Source: a virus. From it: a DNA stretch of 35,733 nucleotides. The notes under the pieces are model-generated. The model did not search any database and had not been told where the DNA came from. It was given only the letters and a program-made list of their open reading frames with translations. The stretch is from positions 1 to 35,733 of IMG/VR virus record IMGVR_UViG_3300033145_003422; one strand, written 5' to 3'. Below, one piece after another: positions 1 to 5,286 of the stretch. The translations under genes and the position numbers were made by a program. Positions within the stretch are counted from its first letter, which is position 1; each line of letters opens with the position of its first letter.

Positions 1-1122
1 TCAATCCGGGAGATTTAACTCCGGGAGTTTGTTTATTGTTTTTCGGTGGAGCTTTGTGTTTGTGTGCTGGTAGATCTGCATGGTTGTTTCGGTTCGGGAA
101 TGGCCCATGATTTCCGAAGCCGATTTTAGATCGCCGTCTTTGCCTAAGACGGTTGTGGCGAAGCTGTGTCTGAAATCGTAGATCCTGAGTCGGCGGGTGA
201 TGCCGGCTCTTTTTTTTGCGGCACTGAACGCTTTTTTGATTCGTTTTATTGGTTTGTTTTGGTAGGTGATGATTTCAGGCGATGGTTTGCCTTTATCCTG
301 AATCTTCCATTTTTTCAAGAATTTTAATAATGACGGATGGATCGGCACGAGCCGGGATCGCGGGCCGCCTTTTCTGGATGATCTGATCTGGATGGTCTTT
401 GACCGGAGATCCACGGCGTCCCATTGTAGAGAAAGCAACTCTTTCTGGCCGGGACGGAGGCCGGTATAAAAGGATATCAGGATGCAGCGGCGGAGATGGT
501 CGCTCGAGTGTTTTAACAGGGCTTCGATTTCTTTGATGGTGGGCGGATCGATGATGGTGTCGTCGCGTTTGGGCTTTTCGTAATTGGCCAGGGGATTGTG
601 TTTGATGTATTCGCGTTTGACCGCCCAATTCAGGATGGCCATGATGTCGGTAACTTCCCGGTGAACGGTTGACCGGCTGATTTTTCGCGGATCTCCGTTT
701 TCGTCCAGGACTATTTTTCGTTTTTTGTTGCCTTCCGGACCGGTCCAGACCGTAACATTTTGTTTTAAGCGTTTGGATACATACTGGTCCATTCGCCGGG
801 GCGTGATCCTGATGGCCTGGAGGTGGCCTATCTCCGGAAGGATGATGCTTTCCAGTTTGTAATAGATGGCGTCCATGGACGTTTTTTCCATGATGCCGGC
901 TTTGGCCTGCAGGTAGTCTTCGGAAAGATTTTCGAATTTGATAGATTGGGCAGTTCGGGTGCGGCGGGTATAAGATCCGAGGTCCAGGTCATCGTTTCGT
1001 GCCCTGGCTTTTCGCTCGCCCTCTAAGCCCCGACCGAAATATTCGCGTGTTCGGCCGCATTTCTTGGATTCATCCCGATACTCTACAATCCAGCGGCCGT
1101 CTTTGAGTTGTTGGACTGCCAA
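1..1122 (-). CDS. int: Tyrosine recombinase / phage integrase
   Basis: A 373-aa tyrosine recombinase expected to catalyse site-specific integration and excision of the prophage. Visible parts are an N-terminal arm-binding region (about 1-60), a SAM-like core-binding domain (about 62-185) and a C-terminal catalytic domain. Catalytic positions are R223 (in GLRPGQ), probable K251, R318 (in YDFRHSFAT), H341 (in MGHS) and nucleophile Y351 (QIYQH). The usual first His of the HxxR box is Tyr (Y315), a substitution that occurs in this superfamily. The start is TTG at 1122 with no clear Shine-Dalgarno site. The 62-aa gene upstream stops only 3 nt before it, so translation may be coupled. The first 13 codons are duplicated about 1.07 kb upstream behind an ATG (2194), which suggests this TTG is a secondary start created by insertion of cargo. 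Confidence 0.96.
   Translation of the reverse strand: MAVQQLKDGRWIVEYRDESKKCGRTREYFGRGLEGERKARARNDDLDLGSYTRRTRTAQSIKFENLSEDYLQAKAGIMEKTSMDAIYYKLESIILPEIGHLQAIRITPRRMDQYVSKRLKQNVTVWTGPEGNKKRKIVLDENGDPRKISRSTVHREVTDIMAILNWAVKREYIKHNPLANYEKPKRDDTIIDPPTIKEIEALLKHSSDHLRRCILISFYTGLRPGQKELLSLQWDAVDLRSKTIQIRSSRKGGPRSRLVPIHPSLLKFLKKWKIQDKGKPSPEIITYQNKPIKRIKKAFSAAKKRAGITRRLRIYDFRHSFATTVLGKDGDLKSASEIMGHSRTETTMQIYQHTNTKLHRKTINKLPELNLPD
1084..1122 (-). repeat. 39-bp direct repeat, inner copy (5' end of integrase)
   Basis: This 39-bp segment covers integrase codons 1-13 and matches 2156-2194 at 37 of 39 positions in the same orientation. The two differences are one base within codon 10 and the start codon itself (TTG here, ATG in the outer copy). 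The copies lie 1072 bp apart and bracket three small genes. Confidence 0.93.
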
Positions 1123-1125
1123 TTT

Positions 1126-1314
1126 TTATTTCTGTAAGTTTGTATAGGATTTTATTATTGTTGCCTTAGCATCCTTTTTAATTATGCAGCGCTTTGCTTT
1201 GTGCTGTTTTGACTTTTGAACTAGCCTCCATTGTTTTTGTATCTGCGATTCAACCCTGATAGAGTCTCCTTCGATGCAATCACCTATATTTCTATAACAG
1301 GTCTTTTTTTTCAT
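1126..1314 (-). CDS. Small basic hypothetical protein (cargo gene 3)
   Basis: A 62-aa, strongly basic protein rich in Lys and Gln; I do not recognise it. Its ATG (1314) overlaps the stop codon of the upstream 152-aa gene (ATGA), a typical sign of translational coupling. Its own stop lies 3 nt before the integrase TTG. It is the last of three genes between the two copies of the integrase 5' end. The C-terminal half is almost all Lys, Ile, Ala and Thr with no predicted fold. It could be a real small protein or a readthrough spacer linking cargo translation to integrase. Confidence 0.5.
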   Translation of the reverse strand: MKKKTCYRNIGDCIEGDSIRVESQIQKQWRLVQKSKQHKAKRCIIKKDAKATIIKSYTNLQK

Positions 1315-1769
1315 ACGCCCTTTATTTTCCCTTCTGCCTCTAATTCTTCGCAGATTTCAAAGGCCATATCAAATTCTATACCAAGATTTTCCTCAATATC
1401 GGCTGGATCTATATTCTCTCCATCATGTTCCAGAAAATATTTGGCAATCTCAGCCTTGGCCTGATCGAAAGGAATATCTCTGATTTCAATATAATCATTC
1501 TCAATGTTTTCCATTTTTTCAGCGAGCTGCCCGACCATTTTTTCAATCTCCTCAATTTTTTGTTTCAGATTCTTTATTTCTTTTTTAAAGAAATCAACAG
1601 AAATCCTATCATAAAGTGCATCAGGTGATTTTGATTGTGATGGGGCCGGCAATTTATTTAAATCAGATAAATTATAATCTATCTGCGAAGGCTTTGCAAG
1701 CTTCCAATATATTTGAGGATTTTTATTGGCATCTTCAAATTTGTCCCAACCCAGACTTTTTGCAGCCAT
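1311..1769 (-). CDS. Coiled-coil protein with C-terminal winged-helix-like segment (cargo gene 2)
   Basis: A 152-aa protein of unknown function. I chose ATG 1769 (MAAKSLGWDKF) because AAAGG lies about 7 nt upstream, and the alternative start 45 nt earlier lies inside the preceding gene. Residues about 75-110 form a Lys/Glu-rich amphipathic coiled coil. The acidic C-terminal 50 residues (RDIPFDQAKAEIAKYF onward, ending in EELEAEGKI) look like a small winged-helix or HTH domain of the kind seen in DNA-binding or adaptor proteins. It lies 4 nt after the 115-aa gene and overlaps the 62-aa gene by 4 nt, so the three form one operon on the integrase strand. Function is not predicted; a lysogenic-conversion or defence role is only a hypothesis. 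Confidence 0.75.
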   Translation of the reverse strand: MAAKSLGWDKFEDANKNPQIYWKLAKPSQIDYNLSDLNKLPAPSQSKSPDALYDRISVDFFKKEIKNLKQKIEEIEKMVGQLAEKMENIENDYIEIRDIPFDQAKAEIAKYFLEHDGENIDPADIEENLGIEFDMAFEICEELEAEGKIKGV

Positions 1770-1773
1770 GGCA

Positions 1774-2121
1774 TTAACCTTTCTTTTCTTTTGCCTCTTC
1801 ATCTTCAAAGACATTTATCATGTTACTCAACCAGTCTCGAATTGCAATAGCGGTTTTTAAATCAAATACCAAAGAGGATTGAACAATGCGAACCACATCG
1901 CCGCCCACAATGACTTTCCCAGAATCACTCATTGATCCATCTTTTTTAATATTATGAGTAATTTCTAAGGGTATAGGGTGTCTTTCAGAATATGGGTGCA
2001 TATGTATTTCCCCTCGGGGAGTGACCCCTCCCCAAGCGCCGTTCACATAACAATCTTGGAGGTGATCGGGAATTACATATTTGAATTTAAATTTAGTCTG
2101 TTTCTTTTCTTTATCGGCCAT
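1774..2121 (-). CDS. DUF3467-like small protein (cargo gene 1)
   Basis: A 115-aa protein starting at ATG 2121, chosen because AGGGGG lies 5 nt upstream; a start 39 nt earlier would lack a ribosome binding site. The centre contains NGAWGGVTPRGEIHMH followed by YSERHPIP. The C-terminus (VRIVQSSLVFDLKTAIAIRD and an amphipathic helix) resembles the DUF3467-type fold, a beta-rich domain ending in a helix. The family is only tentatively recognised. The start overlaps the last codons of the 27-codon integrase-like peptide (2111-2194), so a ribosome finishing that peptide could reinitiate here. It is first in the three-gene cargo. Confidence 0.75.
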   Translation of the reverse strand: MADKEKKQTKFKFKYVIPDHLQDCYVNGAWGGVTPRGEIHMHPYSERHPIPLEITHNIKKDGSMSDSGKVIVGGDVVRIVQSSLVFDLKTAIAIRDWLSNMINVFEDEEAKEKKG

Positions 2122-2194
2122 AACACCCCCTTTTATTAAATTTATCTCTATATTGTACAATCCAGCGTCCGTCTTTGAGTTGTTGGACTGCCAT
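2111..2194 (-). pseudogene. Fossil or free-standing integrase N-terminus (27 codons)
   Basis: An open frame starting at ATG 2194, 3 nt after the repressor stop codon. It encodes MAVQQLKDGRWIV, identical to the integrase N-terminus, then QYRDKFNKRG, clearly homologous to integrase EYRDESKKCG, before ending in TAA inside the start of the 115-aa cargo gene. It is therefore a truncated second copy of the integrase arm-binding start, with nucleotide identity over 39 bp and residue-level similarity over about 23. It may be a relic of the original integrase start, or a translated leader that couples repressor-strand transcription to the cargo gene. Confidence 0.85.
2156..2194 (-). repeat. 39-bp direct repeat, outer copy
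   Basis: This is the partner of 1084-1122 (37/39 identical) and it begins with ATG. Beyond base 2156 the sequences diverge at DNA level, but the encoded peptide stays recognisably integrase-like for about ten more codons. This suggests two related but non-identical integrase alleles rather than a recent exact duplication. Confidence 0.93.
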
Positions 2195-2197
2195 ATT

Positions 2198-2656
2198 TCA
2201 TCGATGATCGTTAATGTCTATTATTTCTCTGCATTTGATACAACAATCGCGTCTTTCCGGAAGTTTATCAGGCGGTATGTTGTCTTTTATTACATTTTGA
2301 ATTTTATCGATATAATCTTTAAGGTTATTAATTTCTTCATCCTTGGCGCTTAGTTTATTTGCCATTGTCTGAATGAGATCAAGAACACTCATGTCGGATA
2401 TTGACTTATCAAAGATCGTCGATTCTGGAGGCTTTGATGCTTCAACCGCGTATTTTTCACCCCGGCCGGTTATAAGCCAATTCAAATTAACTTTTTTTGC
2501 AATTCCCCAGTTTATTATAAATGGCAATAATGTTCCACTTTTTTTGCGCTTACTAAAATCTGGCGGAGAAATTTCAAATAGTTCTGCAACATCCTTTTCC
2601 CTGGCAAGTTTTTCTATCTCTCTAATGCGATCAACAATTTTAACAAAATTAACCAT
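2198..2656 (-). CDS. CI-like phage repressor (HTH domain, no S24 peptidase)
   Basis: A 152-aa DNA-binding protein, the likely lysogeny repressor. Residues about 5-66 match the phage CI repressor HTH family: a helical bundle with ISPPDFSKRKK as the HTH region and INWGIAKKVNLNWLITGRGE as the typical end of that domain. There is no S24 (LexA-like) autocleavage domain. Instead residues about 85-130 form a coiled coil likely used for oligomerisation, and a short CCIKC motif lies near the C-terminus, so induction by RecA-type autocleavage is unlikely. It is divergent from the rightward early operon, and the promoter and palindrome at 2673-2725 lie just upstream. No strong Shine-Dalgarno site precedes the ATG. 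Confidence 0.88.
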   Translation of the reverse strand: MVNFVKIVDRIREIEKLAREKDVAELFEISPPDFSKRKKSGTLLPFIINWGIAKKVNLNWLITGRGEKYAVEASKPPESTIFDKSISDMSVLDLIQTMANKLSAKDEEINNLKDYIDKIQNVIKDNIPPDKLPERRDCCIKCREIIDINDHR

Positions 2657-2672
2657 AATGACAATTTTATGC

Positions 2673-2702
2673 TTGACAAATTAACTAAAAAGGAAATATA
2701 GA
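2673..2702 (+). promoter_or_regulatory. Rightward early promoter (PR-like)
   Basis: A perfect -35 box TTGACA (2673-2678) is followed after 18 bp by TATAGA (2697-2702). It points to the early operon starting at 2772 and lies directly upstream of the palindrome at 2707-2725, where transcription would begin. The same interval must also hold the leftward repressor promoter, which I could not place firmly. Confidence 0.75.
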
Positions 2703-2706
2703 TTGT

Positions 2707-2725
2707 CCGTATGGTAAACATACGG
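2707..2725. promoter_or_regulatory. Palindromic operator in the repressor/early intergenic region
   Basis: CCGTATG-GTAAA-CATACGG is a perfect 7-bp inverted repeat with a 5-bp spacer, centred a few bases downstream of the predicted -10 box. This is the expected position for an operator blocking the rightward promoter. The CI-like repressor encoded alongside is the most likely ligand. No second exact copy was found nearby. Confidence 0.7.
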
Positions 2726-2771
2726 TATTAAGATAATAACTTTTGTAACTGATAAAAAAGGTGAATCCATT

Positions 2772-3092
2772 ATGAACAATTGTAAATGTCCTGCTTGGAT
2801 AAAGTTTTTGGGAAAAATCTTCGGTCAAAACAAAACTGCTATCGATAGTCTTCAAAAGATTCTAAGCCATGCCAAAAACGGTCATAAAGATAAATTGCCT
2901 TATGTCATTTTTCTAAAAGAACAGAACATATTAAACGAATGCGGCACGGTCATTAACAAAATAACAAGATCCGAGAAAAAGGTTTTCTACAACCAATACA
3001 GGCAATGGTGCGAAAGCAACGGAAAACCTATTTTGGCCCGGAATCGTTTTTACGCGGTGCTTATGAGACAAGGCATTATATTTTCGGGATAA
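2772..3092 (+). CDS. Early protein with a D5 helicase C-terminal-like domain
   Basis: A 106-aa protein and the first rightward gene, in the place where Cro or an antirepressor often sits. The N-terminal part is unrecognised and has a CxC pair near the start. Its C-terminal 35 residues, including YRQWCESNGKP and ARNRFYAVL, closely parallel the C-terminal domain of the phage primase-helicase (8966-10753), which has YKKWCEEGKNRP and SRNRFYGQIL. In D5-type helicases this C-terminal region is a winged-helix-like nucleic-acid-binding module, so this protein may bind DNA or compete with the helicase. A GGTGAA element about 7 nt upstream supports the ATG. Confidence 0.75.
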   Translation: MNNCKCPAWIKFLGKIFGQNKTAIDSLQKILSHAKNGHKDKLPYVIFLKEQNILNECGTVINKITRSEKKVFYNQYRQWCESNGKPILARNRFYAVLMRQGIIFSG

Positions 3093-3297
3093 CACCGTTT
3101 GAAATCGATTCCGAATACCCAAGACTTTGTTCGTAGATTTCAAACACTTCTTCCCAAATAACAAAGTCATCAGGATCAGTTGGATGATCTTTGTGGGCGT
3201 AGGAACTTTGATCCTGGGAAATAACAGAGGCCTTTAAATTGATAAAAGCATTTGTCAAGTCTAACGCCAGCAATTTTTTAAATTGCTCTTTGTCCAT
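3076..3297 (-). CDS. Small acidic hypothetical protein on the opposite strand
   Basis: A 73-aa reading frame facing the early genes and filling most of the gap between 3092 and 3368; its end overlaps the previous gene tail to tail by 17 bp. ATG 3297 is preferred because GGTGA lies 5 nt upstream. The product is acidic with amphipathic helices (EEVFEIYEQSLGY) and no recognised domain. Its composition looks protein-like rather than shadow-like, and nothing else explains this gap. A regulator or antitoxin-like role cannot be assigned. Confidence 0.45.
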   Translation of the reverse strand: MDKEQFKKLLALDLTNAFINLKASVISQDQSSYAHKDHPTDPDDFVIWEEVFEIYEQSLGYSESISNGVIPKI

Positions 3298-3345
3298 AAG
3301 AATCACCATATTTTTAAGATGTTAAAAAACAATTTTAAACCCATA

Positions 3346-3358
3346 ACATAAGGTATGT
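3346..3358. promoter_or_regulatory. Small dyad upstream of the HTH gene
   Basis: ACATA-AGG-TATGT is a short perfect dyad 10 bp before the HTH gene start. Its half site CATAAGG differs by one base from CATACGG of the operator at 2719-2725, so it could be a second, weaker site for the same regulator or an autoregulatory site. Confidence 0.35.
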
Positions 3359-3367
3359 GAAAAAACA

Positions 3368-3631
3368 ATGGAAAAAAGCCAGAATCATTTAGCCGTTTTA
3401 CAATTGAAACTCCTGGGTTATCCCATCCAAAAAATTCGAAAAGCATTACCTAAGTTAACCGGGATCGAACACAAGGACATGGCCAAGATCGCCGGAGTAT
3501 CCAGAGAATGCATCACCCACCACATTGTGGGTCGCAGCAAAAATCCGAAGATCCAGTCCGATATCGCCAAAATATTCCAAACACCTGTTGAGGAATTGTT
3601 TCATGGCTCTGAAAAAACTCACGCCAATTGA
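3368..3631 (+). CDS. Cro/HTH-type DNA-binding protein
   Basis: An 87-aa protein with a helix-turn-helix: residues about 33-80 include EHKDMAKIAGVSRECITHHI and end with IAKIFQTPVEELFHG, the usual tail of phage HTH domains. It is a likely transcriptional regulator of the early or lysogenic switch. It overlaps the next gene by 29 nt. The ribosome binding site is poor: AAGG lies about 14 nt upstream. Confidence 0.8.
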   Translation: MEKSQNHLAVLQLKLLGYPIQKIRKALPKLTGIEHKDMAKIAGVSRECITHHIVGRSKNPKIQSDIAKIFQTPVEELFHGSEKTHAN

Positions 3632-3836
3632 AAAGGCCATATACACCATCGATGACGCGATTAAGGATCTGGAACTCCAGCGCCAGGAACTTACGGCGCT
3701 TCTGCCTAAACGGGCTCCATCCAGAATAAAAGGGTACATCACCGACCACAGGACCGGCAAAAGGCGATGGTGGAACAAGAAGCTGCAGCGCGAACATGAG
3801 ATGAAGAAAAGAGGGCTTAAAACAGTCAAAGGATAA
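3603..3836 (+). CDS. Small basic hypothetical protein
   Basis: A 77-aa protein read from ATG 3603 with GAGGAA 7 nt upstream; the frame is open further upstream but only inside the HTH gene. It begins with a predicted helical hairpin (EKAIYTIDDAIKDLELQRQE) and ends in a very basic region with ITDHRTGKRRWW and several KR pairs, suggesting nucleic-acid contact. I do not recognise the family. It lies between two DNA-binding regulators. Confidence 0.65.
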   Translation: MALKKLTPIEKAIYTIDDAIKDLELQRQELTALLPKRAPSRIKGYITDHRTGKRRWWNKKLQREHEMKKRGLKTVKG

Positions 3837-3839
3837 ATC

Positions 3840-4121
3840 ATGTCGCAGATGAAATTAGATTTTACCAAGAATACCATCCATAATATCAACCAATACTTCC
3901 AGGCATCTGAAGAAGAGTCGTTGGGCCAACAAACCGGCTTTAACGTAAAGTTCACGCCCACACAGAAGCAAGCCCTTCAAAACATTATGAGAGAGCATAA
4001 CATCAAGGCATCTACTTTTTTGAGAGAAGCCATGGATGTTTATATCGATATATTTCCTTTCAGAAATAAAATTCAACGCCATAAAGGACTTCTTAAACAT
4101 TTGCTTTCAAAACTATCATAA
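3840..4121 (+). CDS. Ribbon-helix-helix DNA-binding protein
   Basis: A 93-aa protein; residues about 34-70 form a ribbon-helix-helix unit: a short strand (FNVKFTPTQ), a helix (KQALQNIMREHNI), the turn KASTF, then a second helix. Proteins of this fold bind tandem short DNA repeats as dimers stacked along the groove. Immediately downstream, at 4139-4166, lie three GGTGCAC repeats with a 10-bp period, an attractive operator for this protein. AAAGGA lies about 7 nt before the ATG, and the gene follows its neighbour by 3 nt. Confidence 0.75.
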   Translation: MSQMKLDFTKNTIHNINQYFQASEEESLGQQTGFNVKFTPTQKQALQNIMREHNIKASTFLREAMDVYIDIFPFRNKIQRHKGLLKHLLSKLS

Positions 4122-4138
4122 TTTTTTTTGTCATGTCA

Positions 4139-4166
4139 GGTGCACCTTGGTGCACTTTGGTGCACC
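4139..4166. promoter_or_regulatory. Three GGTGCAC repeats with a 10-bp period (candidate RHH operator)
   Basis: GGTGCACC (4139-4146), GGTGCACT (4149-4156) and GGTGCACC (4159-4166) are separated by TT each time, giving exact 10-bp phasing on one face of the helix. The outer units are perfect 8-bp palindromes. The array is in the gap between the RHH gene and the 61-aa gene, just upstream of the latter's ribosome binding site. Confidence 0.7.
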
Positions 4167-4200
4167 TCAAATAAAAACAGAGAGTTGAGGAGATTAAAAA

Positions 4201-4386
4201 ATGAACTTTGATGAATGGTTCAAGAAAAAGTATCGGAAATTTGAACTATACCCATGGCAGGAAAAGGCTATTCGGGAATTTCTTTTTGCTGCGTATCCGG
4301 ACCGGGGAGAAGCTGTGGGTATGTCGTTTTGCCTGAAGGTTTTGAGTGAATTCATGTGCGAGCATGGGAATGAATTTGAACTGTAA
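4201..4386 (+). CDS. Small hypothetical protein
   Basis: A 61-aa protein preceded by a good Shine-Dalgarno site (GAGGAG, 8 nt). It starts with DEWFKKKYRKFELYPWQEKA and continues with two amphipathic helices; no domain recognised. It is the first gene after the GGTGCAC array and so is likely controlled by it. The gene is followed by about 290 bp without an obvious protein-coding gene apart from an 18-codon leader frame (4622-4678). Confidence 0.65.
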   Translation: MNFDEWFKKKYRKFELYPWQEKAIREFLFAAYPDRGEAVGMSFCLKVLSEFMCEHGNEFEL

Positions 4387-4394
4387 TAATTTAT

Positions 4395-4575
4395 GCCCGG
4401 TCCAGGTTTGAGGCCTGCCGTAAACCAAGGAAAGTTCAATGCGTGTATCAATCGCGAAGATACCAGGGTTGATCAGAATCATGACCGTCACATTCCGGCC
4501 GTGCGGCGTGGCTTGGCCTTCCGGAAGGGTGTTGGCGGAATGTTTCTCACGTTCGAGTCGTGAGGCCGGGCTCCA
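4395..4575 (+). ncRNA. Candidate structured RNA with a tRNA-like 3' end
   Basis: The 3' end has the layout of a tRNA: a 5-bp stem TCACG/CGTGA (4547-4551/4559-4563) closing the T-loop-like TTCGAGT, then GGCCGGGC (4564-4571), a discriminator T and CCA (4573-4575). The 8-nt acceptor strand pairs with GCCCGGTC at 4395-4402 (one G-U pair), giving a 13-bp stacked acceptor plus T arm. Between them lie CAGG/CCTG (4403-4406/4414-4417), GTATC/GATAC (4445-4449/4459-4463) and an 8-bp ACATTCCG/CGGAATGT helix (from about 4490 to 4543). At about 181 nt it is too long for a tRNA and lacks the D-arm A-box, so it would be a tRNA-mimic, a degenerate or interrupted tRNA, or coincidence. Confidence 0.35.
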
Positions 4576-4621
4576 ACAAGAAAATAGGAAATAGGAAAGA
4601 GAAATTAGAAAAGAGGAAATA

Positions 4622-4678
4622 ATGATGAAATGCCTGAAGAAGAGGAAAAATTTTAAATCAAAGGAGGCTCCAGTATGA
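4622..4678 (+). CDS. Possible 18-codon leader peptide
   Basis: An ATG preceded by AGAGGAA encodes MMKCLKKRKNFKSKEAPV, and its TGA overlaps the ATG of the 159-aa gene (ATGA). The very basic peptide could serve to couple or attenuate translation of the next gene, although that gene also has its own strong AAAGGAGG site inside this leader. It could also be chance. Confidence 0.3.
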   Translation: MMKCLKKRKNFKSKEAPV

Positions 4679-5154
4679 CCGAAAAAGAAAAAAGTACGAT
4701 TAGTTTGGATGAATTGGCAAAGGGTACGTTCCTGGAAGAACTGACAATGGTCGGATACATCGAACCCCAGGCTGTCTTTAATGGCGCGAAAGATGTCGAT
4801 TTAGGCGAAATGACCGACTTGGAAAAGCGGCTGTTTTCATTAAAGGCAACGTATGTAAAAGTTGTCGAACTCTTAGATGCTCAGATCAAGGATGCAACCC
4901 CGGGTGGTTATCATTCCTTGCAGTGCTGCAAGGACTTGGAAGTTAATCGTAGCGCTATGAACGCTATTGGATTCGCCTTAGGCGGAATATTGTGGACAGC
5001 TATCCGGGCGCGGATCAAACTACCTGTCGGGGTGAATATCGGCGTCAGAAAGGGATACCAGGTTGTCATGTTTGAGGAAAAAAATCCCTTAAACGATATG
5101 CTTGAATCTATAAAAAAAGCCTCTGGATTACATTTCATCCAAGTAAAAATTTAA
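4675..5154 (+). CDS. Conserved-looking hypothetical protein
   Basis: A 159-aa soluble protein with a strong ribosome binding site (AAAGGAGG, 8 nt). It has an acidic N-terminal half, a probable helical segment (DLEKRLFSLKATYVKVVELL), then AMNAIGFALGGILWTAIRAR, a helix near the centre that reads as a domain core, and a C-terminal strand-rich part (VGVNIGVRKGYQVVMFEE). I do not recognise the family. It is followed by an intergenic hairpin at 5209-5268. Confidence 0.7.
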   Translation: MTEKEKSTISLDELAKGTFLEELTMVGYIEPQAVFNGAKDVDLGEMTDLEKRLFSLKATYVKVVELLDAQIKDATPGGYHSLQCCKDLEVNRSAMNAIGFALGGILWTAIRARIKLPVGVNIGVRKGYQVVMFEEKNPLNDMLESIKKASGLHFIQVKI

Positions 5155-5208
5155 AAATGCCAGATAATTAAAGAAAATCGTGGAGAAACGATTTAGAAAT
5201 ATGTTTTT

Positions 5209-5268
5209 CCCGCAGGTGATCTTGGAGGCTGAACGGATATGCCTTAAACGGCCAGGATCATCTGCGGG
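5209..5268 (+). other. Long intergenic hairpin (17-bp stem)
   Basis: CCCGCAGGTGATCTTGG (5209-5225) pairs end to end with CCAGGATCATCTGCGGG (5252-5268), with 15 Watson-Crick and two G-U pairs. A smaller AGGC/GCCT helix lies in the 26-nt loop. No T-run follows on either strand, so a simple intrinsic terminator is unlikely. It may be an mRNA processing or stability element, or a protein-binding site, between the 159-aa gene and the two-TM gene. Confidence 0.7.
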
Positions 5269-5286
5269 TTTAACCAAGGGGGACCA

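Noticed and set aside
4547-4575. tRNA 3'-end segment as the attP core
   Set aside because: Integrase is more than 3 kb away, the 5' acceptor strand is also present, and no second copy was found at the window ends. Kept only as an alternative reading of the structured RNA.
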